Shown here piece after piece: positions 42,151 through 52,699 of a stretch of DNA of 64,000 bases (positions within the stretch are counted from its first letter, which is position 1; each line of letters opens with the position of its first letter). A program made the position numbers and the translations under genes. The stretch covers positions 503,765,001 through 503,829,000 of the forward strand of contig NC_092336.1 of NCBI RefSeq assembly GCF_046630445.1, given 5' to 3'. Under the pieces are notes generated by a model, which saw only the letters and a program-made list of their open reading frames with translations, had not been told where the DNA came from and made no database searches. This DNA comes from Rutidosis leptorrhynchoides (Eukaryota; Streptophyta; Magnoliopsida; Asterales; Asteraceae).

Positions 42151-42226
42151 GGACGGCGTCCAAACTACCTGGACGGCGTCCAGTTCTTCTTTGTTAGACG
42201 GCGTCCCACGATTTTGGACGGCGTCC
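42151..42226. repeat. Four palindromes GGACGGCGTCC, cluster 2
   Basis: Centres at 42156, 42176, 42201 and 42221 (spacings 20, 25, 20), the same layout as cluster 1, which lies 1.6 kb away. The third copy has AGACGGCGTCC. Confidence 0.75.
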
Positions 42227-42546
42227 CATATAACTAGAAACAGGATCTTAAACGTTCAACCGCCGAAACAACCATTGAAGATGTTAGGATATATTAACGT
42301 AACCGTCGGAATATGAGACATAAATTGGAGAGTTCAGGCGAAGGGATTAAAACCCACGGTCAAAAATATGGTATCCGGTAGATGAATGTGGAAAAAACCC
42401 TAACATCTTTAAATATGAGGGAGGCGAAATGACAAAAATACTCAAACACATTATGTGCAACGACAAATCACTCTAAAGGAAACAGTAACTCAACAACATC
42501 AGTATGTAACTAGGAGGACTAGTATATTGGATAATTAGTGATTAAC

Positions 42547-42547
<1 letters not shown>

Positions 42548-42615
<68 letters not shown>
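42548..42615. repeat. (AAT)n microsatellite
   Basis: Uninterrupted AAT repeat of about 68 bp. Confidence 0.95.
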
Positions 42616-42628
42616 TCAGAAGAGTTCG

Positions 42629-42745
42629 ATGGCGCAAGATATTGGTGCCGGTGCTGCTGCTCATATTTTTACTAGGATAGGTTTTGCTATTGCTAGAGGT
42701 GTGGGGGCCCAGATTGTCTCTAGGCTCCCCACTAATTTTTTGTAA
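42629..42745 (+). CDS. 38-residue unrecognised open frame between microsatellites
   Basis: ATG at 42629: MAQDIGAGAAAHIFTRIGFA, then IARGVGAQIVSRLPTNFL and stop. Base composition is distinctly richer in GC than the flanking AAT repeats, and the product is Ala/Gly/Ile-rich and could form an amphipathic helix. I do not recognise it. It could be the remains of a larger gene or chance; nothing else coding is adjacent. Confidence 0.25.
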   Translation: MAQDIGAGAAAHIFTRIGFAIARGVGAQIVSRLPTNFL

Positions 42746-42773
42746 GTTTTAATACTTTTAAGTTTATTATTAT

Positions 42774-42776
<3 letters not shown>

Positions 42777-42859
<83 letters not shown>

Positions 42860-42903
42860 CAACAACAACAACAACAACAACAATAATAATAATAATAATA
42901 ATA

Positions 42904-42975
<72 letters not shown>
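42777..42975. repeat. Compound (AAT)n-(AAC)n-(AAT)n-(ATT)n palindromic microsatellite
   Basis: An AAT run, about nine AAC units, more AAT, then a switch to ATT at about 42904. The AAT and ATT halves are complementary, so the block can fold into one long hairpin. Confidence 0.9.
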
Positions 42976-43343
42976 TGCAAGTATAATATTGTTCTCTTTG
43001 TAAAAAACGGAAAACGTTTCGAAAAGAAAACGAATTCAACAAGAGATACAAGAGAGAAATTCGATGAGGCTCGAATCTAGAAAGCGATAAACATATGAAC
43101 TATCTATACCGAGCCTCATCATACCTACTCCCAAACAAAACCAAAGCAAAAAACTAATAAAAAACAACGAACTATGAGACCAAAAGTGTGCTACGAAACA
43201 TGTAACCGATATAAACGAACTCAAATATCCTTGATAAACACACTGAACTCTTCCATTTCAGCGCCTTGAACCAATTTTTTTCTCGCTTTTATTGATTCTT
43301 ATTATTAACCGGCGCACACGAGATCTCGTTAGAGTTAATAAGA

Positions 43344-43715
43344 TTAACCGTAACCGGTTGGCTTTCGGTCATACACATCATCATAAGTCATAACATCAAA
43401 TGCCTTGAAAGCCTCGTCGGTCATTTTATCTTTCTCCAAACCTGATGAGCGGCCTTTACCCAACTCCTCAAAACCGCTCTTCTTGTCAACCTTGCCACCC
43501 ATAAACAAGTTTTGAATGACTTTCCCGTAAACCAAGTCTTCGTCAGGATCAATGAGCTTATAAAAACTCGAGGTAAAAGCGGCATTCCTTCTCGACCGAA
43601 ATTTCACGTCACCAAGTAGATCTCTAGGAACTTTTATATTCAAGATGTACCACGACTTGCAAAAGCCCTCGCACGAAGGGGTCTTCGCAATCGGAATACA
43701 TCTTTCTATACGTCT
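43344..43715 (-). pseudogene. Coding-like fragment of unknown family, about 123 codons
   Basis: On the minus strand the frame is open from 43715 to the stop at 43344 and reads like real protein: CIPIAKTPSCEGFCKSWYIL, then NIKVPRDLLGDVKFRSRRNA, LIDPDEDLVYGKVIQNLFMG and ending DVYDRKPTGYG. There is no ATG near its beginning, so it is either an exon or a remnant. Composition is more GC-rich than its flanks. I do not recognise the family. The following 300 bases on the same strand contain further partly open sequence (43225-43036) of unclear meaning. Confidence 0.35.
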
Positions 43716-43719
43716 TTAG

Positions 43720-44031
43720 CTATCCGACAATTAAGTAATGAAAATTTGAAATTCCATTTCTTGATTTATTATTTTTTTTTGATTAGAGACATTTTAACAA
43801 CTAAGTTTAAGAAATTACAAATGTTGATGTCTAAACTACCAGTTGTGGTCCAAATACAACTAGTATGTTAATAGGCGCAAATATGATAGTTAATGTAACT
43901 CAATTTCTGTAGTTTAGTGGTTGAAAGCTAGGTATTAAAATTTATTGTTCGTCTTTTATGGACATGAAGTATAATCACCCTTGATGTTCCATCATCGTTA
44001 CAATAATAATATTTGATATTTAAAAAACGCA
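43720..44031. other. Intergenic AT-rich sequence
   Basis: No gene, repeat or site recognised. Confidence 0.5.
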
Positions 44032-44575
44032 AATTCCACTAAAAGATAACATTTTTACCTCAATTTATTGTTTTAGGTAATCTACTTTATTTTGATGTTT
44101 AAAGGATTGTTTTATCAAATGTTAATCAATCAAAAAGAGAAATATCGTTACTTTTAAGTTAGAATTTCGTTAAAAAATTAATGATACTCTATTTTTTAGG
44201 TAAATTATATGCAAGTCTGATCATTGGCACTTACCTGAGAATGACGAATATATGCAAGCCTAATAATTGGTACATACATGTGCCGTCAATCTTCTACGAT
44301 CATATTACGAACATAACGAAGATTAAGTAAATATCCAGTTCGTAAGAATCATTATTCACGTCGTCCATATTCCTAGGTAAGTGCCAATAATCATATTGCA
44401 TACGATTTATTTAAAAAAATGGAGTATCGTTAATTTTTTACGGAGTTCTAACTTAAAAGTAACGATACCTCTCTTTTTAATTAACATTTGATAAAACAAT
44501 TCTTTAAATGTCAAAATAAACATAGATTATCTAAAATAATAAATTGAAGTAAAAATATTACTTTTTAATGGAATT
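44032..44575. mobile_element. Fold-back (long inverted repeat) MITE, 544 bp
   Basis: The left arm (44032-44239, from AATTCCACTAAAAG to GGCACTTACCTGAG) is complementary to the right arm (44372-44575, from CCTAGGTAAGTGCC to TTTTTAATGGAATT) with roughly 85% pairing by eye over about 205 bp. The loop is about 130 bp. No coding frame. A fold-back or hairpin MITE is the best call; the superfamily is unclear because the duplication at the ends is not evident. Confidence 0.75.
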
Positions 44576-45389
44576 CATCCTATGAAAAAATTAATAATCA
44601 TAGGAAATTGTAAAATATAAAATTATAAGTTGTAATTGTATGTTACGTGATAATTTGAAATTTTTAATCCTTGAAAACTTCTATAACAATAAATCATTGA
44701 CTGTTATACCATATATGGAAGATTTTATAATATTTTTTCAATGTCGACGAGTTGAACTAGAAACAATCCAATGTCATCACACTTATATTTCACTATCATG
44801 TAACCTTTACAAAATATATGGTGGTTACGTGTCTTGATAAGCTTACAATAAGTTTTAGATTTAAACATTGCTAGCAACATATGTTCTGACATGGTCACTA
44901 GATGAGTCTTAATGAGTCTGAAAGATTAACAAAATAACTCGATTAGATAGTGTATATCATAGTAAAAATGCTCATTTTTTCTCTTCAGATACTTTAATGG
45001 AGAAAACCTTGTGTTATTATTTAAATTTTGTATAATTGTATCCCATACATTTTTTAGGTAGAATTAAAAACTAAACTCTGCAATTGCTTATTTACTTATC
45101 GAAAAATAGCATTTTAGAACAATTCGTTAGCATTAAAATTTAATGCAATTCGAGTAGACCTACTCAAAATTATTGTAAGCACGGGTTAGAGAAGTAAAAA
45201 AGCATTTTTTTTTATTACAATTGTAAGTGTTTTAGTTGGGATGAGTATGTGCAAAGTATAGACTTATAAAATAATCATCTCCCAATAGATTTTTGGGTCT
45301 TCTGGAACGCCTTCAATGGTATAGTTCTTGGAATGCTTTTAATCAGGATCGTCGGGTTAATTTTAAAGGACATATTTAATAAGCAAAAA
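44576..45389. other. Intergenic AT-rich sequence
   Basis: Short frames only, for example 44640-44837, with no recognisable protein. Nothing further seen. Confidence 0.5.
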
Positions 45390-45536
45390 CCAAAGAGCCA
45401 ATGATTTGGCGGTATCGAAGTCACCCTTACAATCTTGAGGTTGAGGGTTCGAGTCCTGCTTAAGACATTTCATGGTGTATATATTCGTGTTAGTATTATG
45501 GGGTGTGTGAGTTTGTGTTAAAAAAAAAAAAAAAAA
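45390..45536 (+). mobile_element. tRNA-derived SINE with poly(A) tail
   Basis: A GGTTCGAGTCC B box (45447-45457) with a weak A-box-like TTTGGCGGTATCGAAG upstream (45404-45419), about 60 bp of body and an A run (about 45521-45536). This is the internal RNA polymerase III promoter layout of plant SINEs. The duplication is not clear, so it is probably old. Confidence 0.6.
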
Positions 45537-46049
45537 TGTTTATTTGTATAAAAAGTTTTTCACATATATATGAATAAATTCAATAATGCTACAAGAATAT
45601 AATATTTAAAACCTTATGTAAATAATTAGACCATAAAATATATTGTTAAGTTATATTTTTAATCCCTTTAAATTAACGATCATGTGCAATTACACATTTT
45701 ATACGCTCTAAAATCCGACCTTACTTTGAATAACAACAAGATTATGTTTTTGTGTTTTGTATTGCTACTTTATGGTTATATATATGAAAGTTCCGGAATA
45801 ATATCCTTTTTAATCCTCAAGAGTTAAAAGAGAATCGATATTGTAAAGGTGTTTTTTTTTTTTTTTAATAAAAAGGTGTTCAAAAAAAATATCAAATACA
45901 TTATGAAAAGGTTGATACTTGATACAATTAAAGTCGATGCAACCAAATACGTAGTAGTCTAGTAGATTATCGTAATTTCGAGGGTAAGCTCAAAAATTTA
46001 TACTGTTTAGACTAGACTCAACTCGTGAATATGTCTTTGTATTTAGACC
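45537..46049. other. Intergenic AT-rich sequence
   Basis: No gene or repeat recognised. Confidence 0.5.
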
Positions 46050-47640
46050 ATTTTTAACGCGGCGTCAGAGGGATCCCGTCAGGCTTGCTGACGCCCTCTG
46101 ACATCCCTAACGCGCCGTCAGGCGTAACGCACATGGGGCGTCAGTCGGAATTTTCACGGGAAAAAAGGCGTCAGGCGACGTGTCAGTTTTTGATTGGGCG
46201 ATTTTTGTAGCCGTTGGGTAACGGATATTTTCGATTTTTTCCTTTTTAAAAAAAAAAATTTACTCAAATTTAAATCTATATAAACACATTAAACCCCATC
46301 ATTTTTAACATATCAAACTCTTCATTTTCTCTCATTTTAACACTTTTATTCAAAAATTTTATATCTTTAGATGACATCTTATTTACTTAATTCGGATTCC
46401 GATTCGGAAGACGAGCGTATTGTTGTACATTAGAAGGTGAAGATGTCGATGTCGAATCATCCGAGTGTGTTACTAGATCCCAAATTTATATTCCTAGAGG
46501 TCGAGAGAAAGCCGCACAAAACTTATGGAAGGATTATTTTCGTAACACGCTCGTGTTTCCGCAGAGAACGTTACATGAGATCTCTCAATGTATAAGATGT
46601 TGAACGATTATATAGTAAACATGAGGAGAAACACGGTTTTAAGGGTATGCTCGGGAGTATTGATTGTATGCATTGGGAGTGGAAGAATTGTCCAGTTGCT
46701 TTAAATGGACAATACACTCGGGGTGATCACAAGAAACCCACCATTATGCTAGAAGCAGTTGCTTCGTATGACTTGTGAATTTGACATGCATTTTTTGGGA
46801 TGACGGGTTCCAACAATGATATTAATGTTCTGAAACAATCACCGGTTTTTGATAAACTAAAGAACGGAACAACTCCACCTGCACCGTTTGAGGTAAATGG
46901 TAATCATTACACAAAAGGCTATTACCTCGCTGATGGTATATATCCTGACTGGGCTACCCTAATCAAAGGTTATGCGGCGCCGACAGATGACCCAAGGATT
47001 AAGTTTACGCGGTTTCAAGCTAGTGTCCGAAAGGATGTTGAGAGGGCATTTGGGGTTCTTCAAGGTCGATTTCATATTTTAAGGTTAGCGGCACACACTA
47101 TGTCGGTGAACAAAATGCGAAGAGTTATAGATTGTTGTATCATATTACATAATATGGTTTTAGAAGATCAAGGATTTGCGTTAAGTGATTGGGAGGAAGA
47201 TTTCATTACCGAACCGATAGAGAATCGTCCAGAGCGTATACCGAATAGGGGACGAGATCAAGACGTTATCATCCGAGAGATTAGAGATAGGACGGTGCAC
47301 GATCAACTAACCGATGATCTTGTTGAGCATATTTGGAACCTTACGCCCACATTTCGCACTACGAACTAATTTATTTTACAATTTATTTATGTAATGGTTA
47401 GATTTCAAGTATTGTTGAATTATATTAATTTATGTAATGGTTATGAAATATTATTTTTGATGTTTTTTATATTTTATATGCATTTTATTTTATAAAATAA
47501 CTTTGTATTCATATTCATATTTAATATAAAAGAAAAAATAAAATTGATAGGACCCACAGTTGAATGACACATAAAAGGGGTGTCAGGATTATTTTGTGTC
47601 AGAAACTGACATGTGACACGTCACAGACACACTGCATTTT
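46050..47640 (+). mobile_element. PIF/Harbinger DNA transposon, decayed
   Basis: The unit contains a DDE_4-type transposase remnant (46371-47369). It is bounded on the left by GC-rich inverted words (AACGCGGCGTCAG, CCTCTGACATCCCTAACGCG, GCGTCAGGCG) near 46055-46145 and on the right by GTCAG/TGACAC-rich text (47575-47635). Both ends share the themes GTCAG and TGAC, but clean terminal inverted repeats and a 3-bp duplication could not be fixed by eye, so the borders are approximate. Confidence 0.7.
46371..47369 (+). pseudogene. PIF/Harbinger transposase (DDE_4 nuclease), inactive
   Basis: An ATG at 46371 opens MTSYLLNSDSDSEDER. The nuclease part reads KHGFKGMLGSIDCMHWEWKN (first D), TGSNNDINVL, KGYYLADGIYP (second D), VRKDVERAFGVLQGRFHILR (E) and IILHNMVLEDQG, so the DDE residues remain. 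Compared with relatives, the stretch YDLWIWHAFFG appears with both Trp codons as TGA (near 46774-46783). The piece between the N-terminal part and ERLYSKHEEKHGF is much shorter than usual, suggesting an internal deletion of some tens of codons; another early stop follows DERIVVH. The family cuts and pastes at 3-bp targets together with a MYB-like partner, which is not found here. Confidence 0.88.
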
Positions 47641-47654
47641 TATTTTTTTTTTAA

Positions 47655-47815
47655 CTAAAAACTGAACAATCTTACATTACCTTGTTCATCTTGGAAAGTG
47701 AGCCCAACAAGTTCTCTAAAATTTACTTTATGGTATAGGATGAAGTCTTCTTGCTGTTCCTTTGTCCAAATTTCTCCTAACTGTCGGCAACGACTTTGTG
47801 TCTCATCTTTCCACA
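47655..47815 (-). pseudogene. Short coding-like fragment of unknown family
   Basis: On the minus strand an open frame reads WKDETQSRCRQLGEIWTKEQ, then QEDFILYHKVNFRELVGLTF and QDEQGNVRLFSF before a stop at 47655. The composition and residue pattern look like real protein. There is no start codon, and a stop precedes it, so it would be an exon or a remnant. I do not recognise the family. Confidence 0.3.
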
Positions 47816-47872
47816 ACTACTTTCTTTAAACAGCATATTACTCCGTATTTCGGAGTTCTTTTGTATAAAATG

Positions 47873-47876
<4 letters not shown>

Positions 47877-47941
<65 letters not shown>
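47877..47941. repeat. (ATT)n microsatellite
   Basis: About 65 bp of uninterrupted ATT units. Confidence 0.95.
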
Positions 47942-49380
47942 GTTACGTTTCTTTCTAACGACAATCATCATCACTCATAAACCACCTTCGCGATCATATG
48001 TCACTCACACACGCGATAGAATGAAACCCAAATCGCAACAACCTTGGCAGTACGGTACGTTGAAGGTTGAAAAACCTCCATCCGATAAGTTAATTGTTGA
48101 CAGTACCAATTAAACCCGACCCTTAAAACCGAACATGCGCCTACGTGTCTGCTCGTTGAAGACAAACAGATCGTCATTCGTATATTACTCAGGCAATGCC
48201 CTCGTTCGGAGAAAAAGTTCAATTATCAATCACTTATGTCTAGAGTTAAGCCCTTACATATACATAAGTAGAATTATACAACTATAATGTAGGTTTAATA
48301 TTACTATTTTTTTTATCTATATGTGTATCTATATCTATATCTATATCTATATCTATACCTATAAATTTATATATACGTAGTATGTAGTACATATAAGCAC
48401 ACCATTTCGATTGTGTTAGACAAGTATGAAAAAAGTTTCGATTTTCTTTATAATTTAATGTACAGACTTTTTTAATAACATCTTTAATTATTGTCATTAA
48501 AAAAATTCATACATGTGTATAATTTGTTTGTACATTATATAGTAACTACCAACTTTCTAAAAATAACTATCATCTACTAACTCACTACTTTATGCGTAAA
48601 TATACTCCGTAATTCTTAATAACAACACTGGTAGAGTTGTAACTAAAAATAACCTAATATATAACGTGTACAATAAATAATACTTTCGGTGTCATCACAA
48701 TCCCATTTACCATCATATTTTATAACGCTTCATTATGCAATAGTTCATTTTAACTGGGACAAAAGTTTTAAATTTTTCACTCACTAAATTTTTTAATTTA
48801 ACTAAATCTCTTATCTATTTATATATTTTGATTGATTACATGAATGATAGTCAACATATTTTGCAAACGCTATAGAAACTGTTTTAAAACTTAAAATTTT
48901 AAAGGAGATTATCGTACAAAAATCATGCAATTATTTTTAACACAATAAAACATCCATAAATCTAGAATTCTAGACCATATACGACTAACAATTAAGACAA
49001 AAACCAACACTCTCTGGTCACTAATTCGCTATTGAATAAGAAAATATTTGTCGATTCCCTGGTTTTTGTCTAGTAGTGGGATTGTGGGAATGATCATTAT
49101 TGTTATTTTATGGATTTTAACTGTGTAATCTTTTAGATAAGGTTGATTTTAACATAACAAATGTGTTGTGGCCGAAGATTATTTATAACAACTAAAACTG
49201 ATTACGTACGTAGTAATTGATAAATATAGCTTCCCCTACAACACATTTATAATTAATTGAATATCGTTCTTATTAAGACGAGTGTAACTATATATTAAGA
49301 GGAGTGTAACCTCTTTCATCTTCCTATATATGTGGGTCTATGTGCTTGTTTGTATGTTTGTATCTAATGATGAGAATATT
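47942..49380. other. Intergenic sequence with TATC repeat
   Basis: A TATCTA-type repeat lies at 48315-48360. Frames near 48001-48222 have no recognisable domain. Otherwise nothing is seen. Confidence 0.5.
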
Positions 49381-49383
49381 TAA

Positions 49384-49811
49384 TCGATCTAGCGAATATT
49401 AATCTGATTCATCGAATTCATAATGAATATGAATAATTTAAATAAATTCGGATATGAATATGAATGAACTCAAATGAATCTGGATATAGATGAAAAGTTT
49501 CATCCATTAATATATTCATTAATACCCGAAATACATACAAAATATACATAAATATAAATGCAAACACATTTACTGATATAAATACATTTACCATTAAACA
49601 TGCATTTTTACTTGTAACAATATAACGATTTAACTATATTATAATATAATAATAAAATATATTACAATAAAACACATATATTTAATCAAATAAATCAAAT
49701 ATACAAGCAAATTACACATTTAATTTATCATATTTATATTTAATAGTATAAATTATGTTATATCTTCGACAAAGATTATACGTTCTTGTGAATATATTTA
49801 AATTATGTCAC

Positions 49812-49885
<74 letters not shown>

Positions 49886-50530
49886 ATATTACATTTTTAT
49901 TTTTATCACATATTAAGAAAATTTATAACATTTTTTATATATATAATGGATATTCATTAACTCACTTAATATATTAGATATGGATATGGATGGATTAACC
50001 GAATTAAATGAATTTTGATATGAATAAACAAAATTAAATGGATATAAATACGGCATCGCCCGCAGTAGCGGAGACAGGGAAGGAACATAAGGGTGCTCAC
50101 CCTCCCCAATAGGTCCAATTCTAATGAAATATTAATAGCTCATATTTATTTATTGTAACCAAGTCTTACTCAATTATTCCTCTAACCCGATTGTTTTACG
50201 CATCTTCTAAACATGTATACGGAGTAATATTAACTGAAACATATCGTACAAGTTTACTTATCAATTACTTTGATGAGTCATATCAGTTTTCATACTCCAA
50301 ATGTCGTAGTAGCATTTTTTTATTGTTTAATAGGTACTAAAGTATCGTAAAATAGTTATCTTTATATGTATTAAACAAATATAATAGGTTACACATAGGA
50401 AGTTGACCTCTTTTAGTTTATTTGTTTTGCTTCTTTTAATTGTTGAGTAAACCCCCTCTATCGATAAATTATGGCTCCGCCCCTGTTCACCCGATTCATA
50501 TCCCATCCATTATCATTCTTATTTGTGTCA
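49384..50530. repeat. Unclassified AT-rich repeat, interrupted by a hAT-like MITE
   Basis: Text rich in GGATATGAATATGAATG and its complement flanks an (AT)n run (49817-49880). It continues past the MITE as ATTCATATCCCATCCATTATC, so the MITE sits inside it. It looks like a non-autonomous DNA element, but the ends were not resolved. Confidence 0.4.
50063..50485. mobile_element. hAT-like non-autonomous element, 423 bp
   Basis: Left end CAGTAGCGGAGACAGG, right end ATGGCTCCGCCCCTG, which in reverse is CAGGGGCGGAGCCAT. Plant hAT elements commonly have CAGNGGCGGAGCCA-type ends. The flanking 8-mers ATCGCCCG (50055-50062) and TTCACCCG (50486-50493) agree at six of eight positions, fitting the 8-bp hAT duplication after ageing. 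No transposase. Confidence 0.75.
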
Positions 50531-50879
50531 TAGTATACATAGTTCAGTTCTTGAGCTCAAGGCGTGCAAATTTATGTAATACCGAAACCTCATCAGTATT
50601 GATACCGAAAACCGAATTGAGAAATTCTGTTTCGATTTTGATTCTTGCTTATATTATATTATTTATTATTATAAATTATAATTATAATCTATAATCTATC
50701 TATAATTATAATTTATAATTAAATTAATGGAAATTGATTTTATAAACCAAAAGATGGGATTATTAGCTACAATAAATTTAATAATATCCTTTTGTTCATA
50801 ATCCATTTCACCGATCGGAACAAATAAACTCTACAAAACCTACTTACAAAAAAATCTCATTCGATTCTTACTGATCGGA
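50531..50879. other. Intergenic AT-rich sequence
   Basis: ATAATTATA-rich stretch (50650-50730); nothing further recognised. Confidence 0.5.
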
Positions 50880-51083
50880 AGTTTGTACAGCAGCTTTCAA
50901 CATGGTTTCTCCATCATCACCAAGCCTTGCTCATCACCAAGTCTGTACATAATGTTTGTTTTTAGTTTCCATTTGATGCCATCTTGGCACCTTGTATGTA
51001 CTATGAGATTTGGGTAGCTTATGTACTGCTGCTACCTCCATTTGGGTTATAATATAATTATTGATTTGCCTTTAAAAAAAACT
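50880..51083 (+). mobile_element. Possible retroposon 3' end (LINE-like tail)
   Basis: GC is higher than around it, and it ends TTGATTTGCCTTTAAAAAAA, a style seen at the 3' ends of plant LINEs. No reverse transcriptase part is present. This is a weak call from appearance only. Confidence 0.3.
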
Positions 51084-52680
51084 GTACGGTAAACATGTTA
51101 AGGTTTGTAGAATATATAAATATATATTGCAGCGTTAAGTTTCTTTAAATGGTGATATATATTATATATTTATATATACTTGTTACAGTAGTATGATGAT
51201 ATTTTAATGATAGCATATGGTGATACATGTTTCATTATGGTGGCCGGGTATAAAAATGTTTCATATAACACATTCTTATTTATTATGGCTTCAGGAAAAA
51301 TAAATAAATTAAAGTATGATGAGAGTATGTTGATAGTATGATGGTAGTATGCTGATATAATAGCCTATTTATATCAAAGTCAAACGCTTTAAAGTATTGC
51401 TATCGTAAAAAACGAAGTAAAAATAAATTATATGCAGGCCATATAATTGGTATGTATCAATCAATGGTGGGTATATATTTATATTATATTATATTAATGT
51501 GTTATATTATATGACTGCATTAATTCAACTATGCAATAATGGTTTAATCCGATTTTGCATCAAAGTAACTATGCAATAATGGATTAATCCGATTTCGATT
51601 CTAGAAGATGTGAGATTTCGATATCGGCATTAAAGGTATCAGTACGTTATGATTCTAGTACGATCTCATCACGTTCTATGTTATTTGTGGGCTTGTGTAT
51701 ATCATGTAAGCGTAAGTGGTCAGAAAATTATGAAATTTGTCTCTATAAAAGTTGGTCGATGAATGTGATGATTTAAGTTATTGTCATCTATGTTCATAAC
51801 AAGAATGAGGTAAAAGTCATTAAGAACTAAAATTCTGTTTTGAAATTTTTCTACTTTAATTTTAAACGGGTGCTAAAAAATAACAGATACGGAGTAAATT
51901 ATTAAAAGCTATTGATATAATGGTATTAAGGTGTTTCCCTAATAATGAAGTTATTGATATTGATGTTATTGATGTTGATATATTTTTTCGAGTGAGTGAA
52001 TGTGAATTGCCTTTCCTAAAAATAAAAAAATATCAGGCATGTTGACAAATATTATGATTTTAATATTTATTAAGAAGAAATAATTAAATAAAAACAAGGT
52101 CTCAAGTTGTGGCCTGATATTCTTACCAGAGGTTTCAGGTTCGAATTTTGTAGTGATCAGGTTGAAAATATATGGAGAGTAATTCTATTAGACTGCATAC
52201 ATTAGTATATGGAATGAATTACTCGTCCTCCCGAATATGCTTAACAAAAATATTATTTTTTTTGAAAAACAAGTTGTAAGCATCGAATACTTCGAACAAA
52301 AATCTTATAACTTTCATTAATTAAAAAAATGAGTAAAAACAAATGAGGATGGGATAAACTGGTGGTTGGACTGTCTACAAAAAATTATGACTTTTAAAAA
52401 AGTACTACTAATTTATAATTAAAATTATAATATATAAATATAAATAAATATAATAATAATAATCTAGTTACCATATTATAATGAAATGGTATTTATAATT
52501 ATATATCTATATCTATCTTCTATATATAATAATGCATATACATATACATATACATATTATATACTGTATAATATAATATCCTTATCCTTATACGTAGTAT
52601 ATAATAATAAATAATAATAATATACAATATACAATATTATAATAATATAATTACAGTAAGTAATATAAAGAAACAATATT
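51084..52680. other. Intergenic sequence with a SINE-like trace
   Basis: A B-box-like GGTTCGAATTTTG stands at 52140-52152 after CTTACCAGAGGTTTCA, possibly an old SINE (about 52095-52265). The word AACTATGCAATAATGG occurs twice (51528 and 51568). No genes seen. Confidence 0.4.
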
Positions 52681-52699
52681 GTTATAGAACACCATCAGA

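Larger units (their letters stand above)
40500..42530 (-). mobile_element. Unclassified LTR-like repeat, probably solo LTR
   Basis: The left edge TGTAACGACCCAACCTCGTT touches the end of the preceding LTR copy; in reverse it ends GGGTCGTTACA, as LTRs of this group do. Read on the minus strand it has a palindrome quartet (42151-42226), T-rich text, a CT repeat (near 41990), CCCTAA-like words (41812-41838), four hairpin units (41268-41430) and a second palindrome quartet near the end (40566-40641). No coding domain is seen. The right edge is uncertain; no target duplication was found. It might also be a non-LTR repeat. Confidence 0.45.

Noticed and set aside
45440-45460. tRNA gene because of a B box
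   Set aside because: No acceptor-stem pairing or cloverleaf; a poly(A) end and weak A box fit a SINE. The same applies to 54974 and 52140.
46055-46145. Separate GC-rich regulatory island
   Set aside because: Better explained as the left end of the PIF/Harbinger element because of its repeated GCGTCAG words matching the right-end theme.
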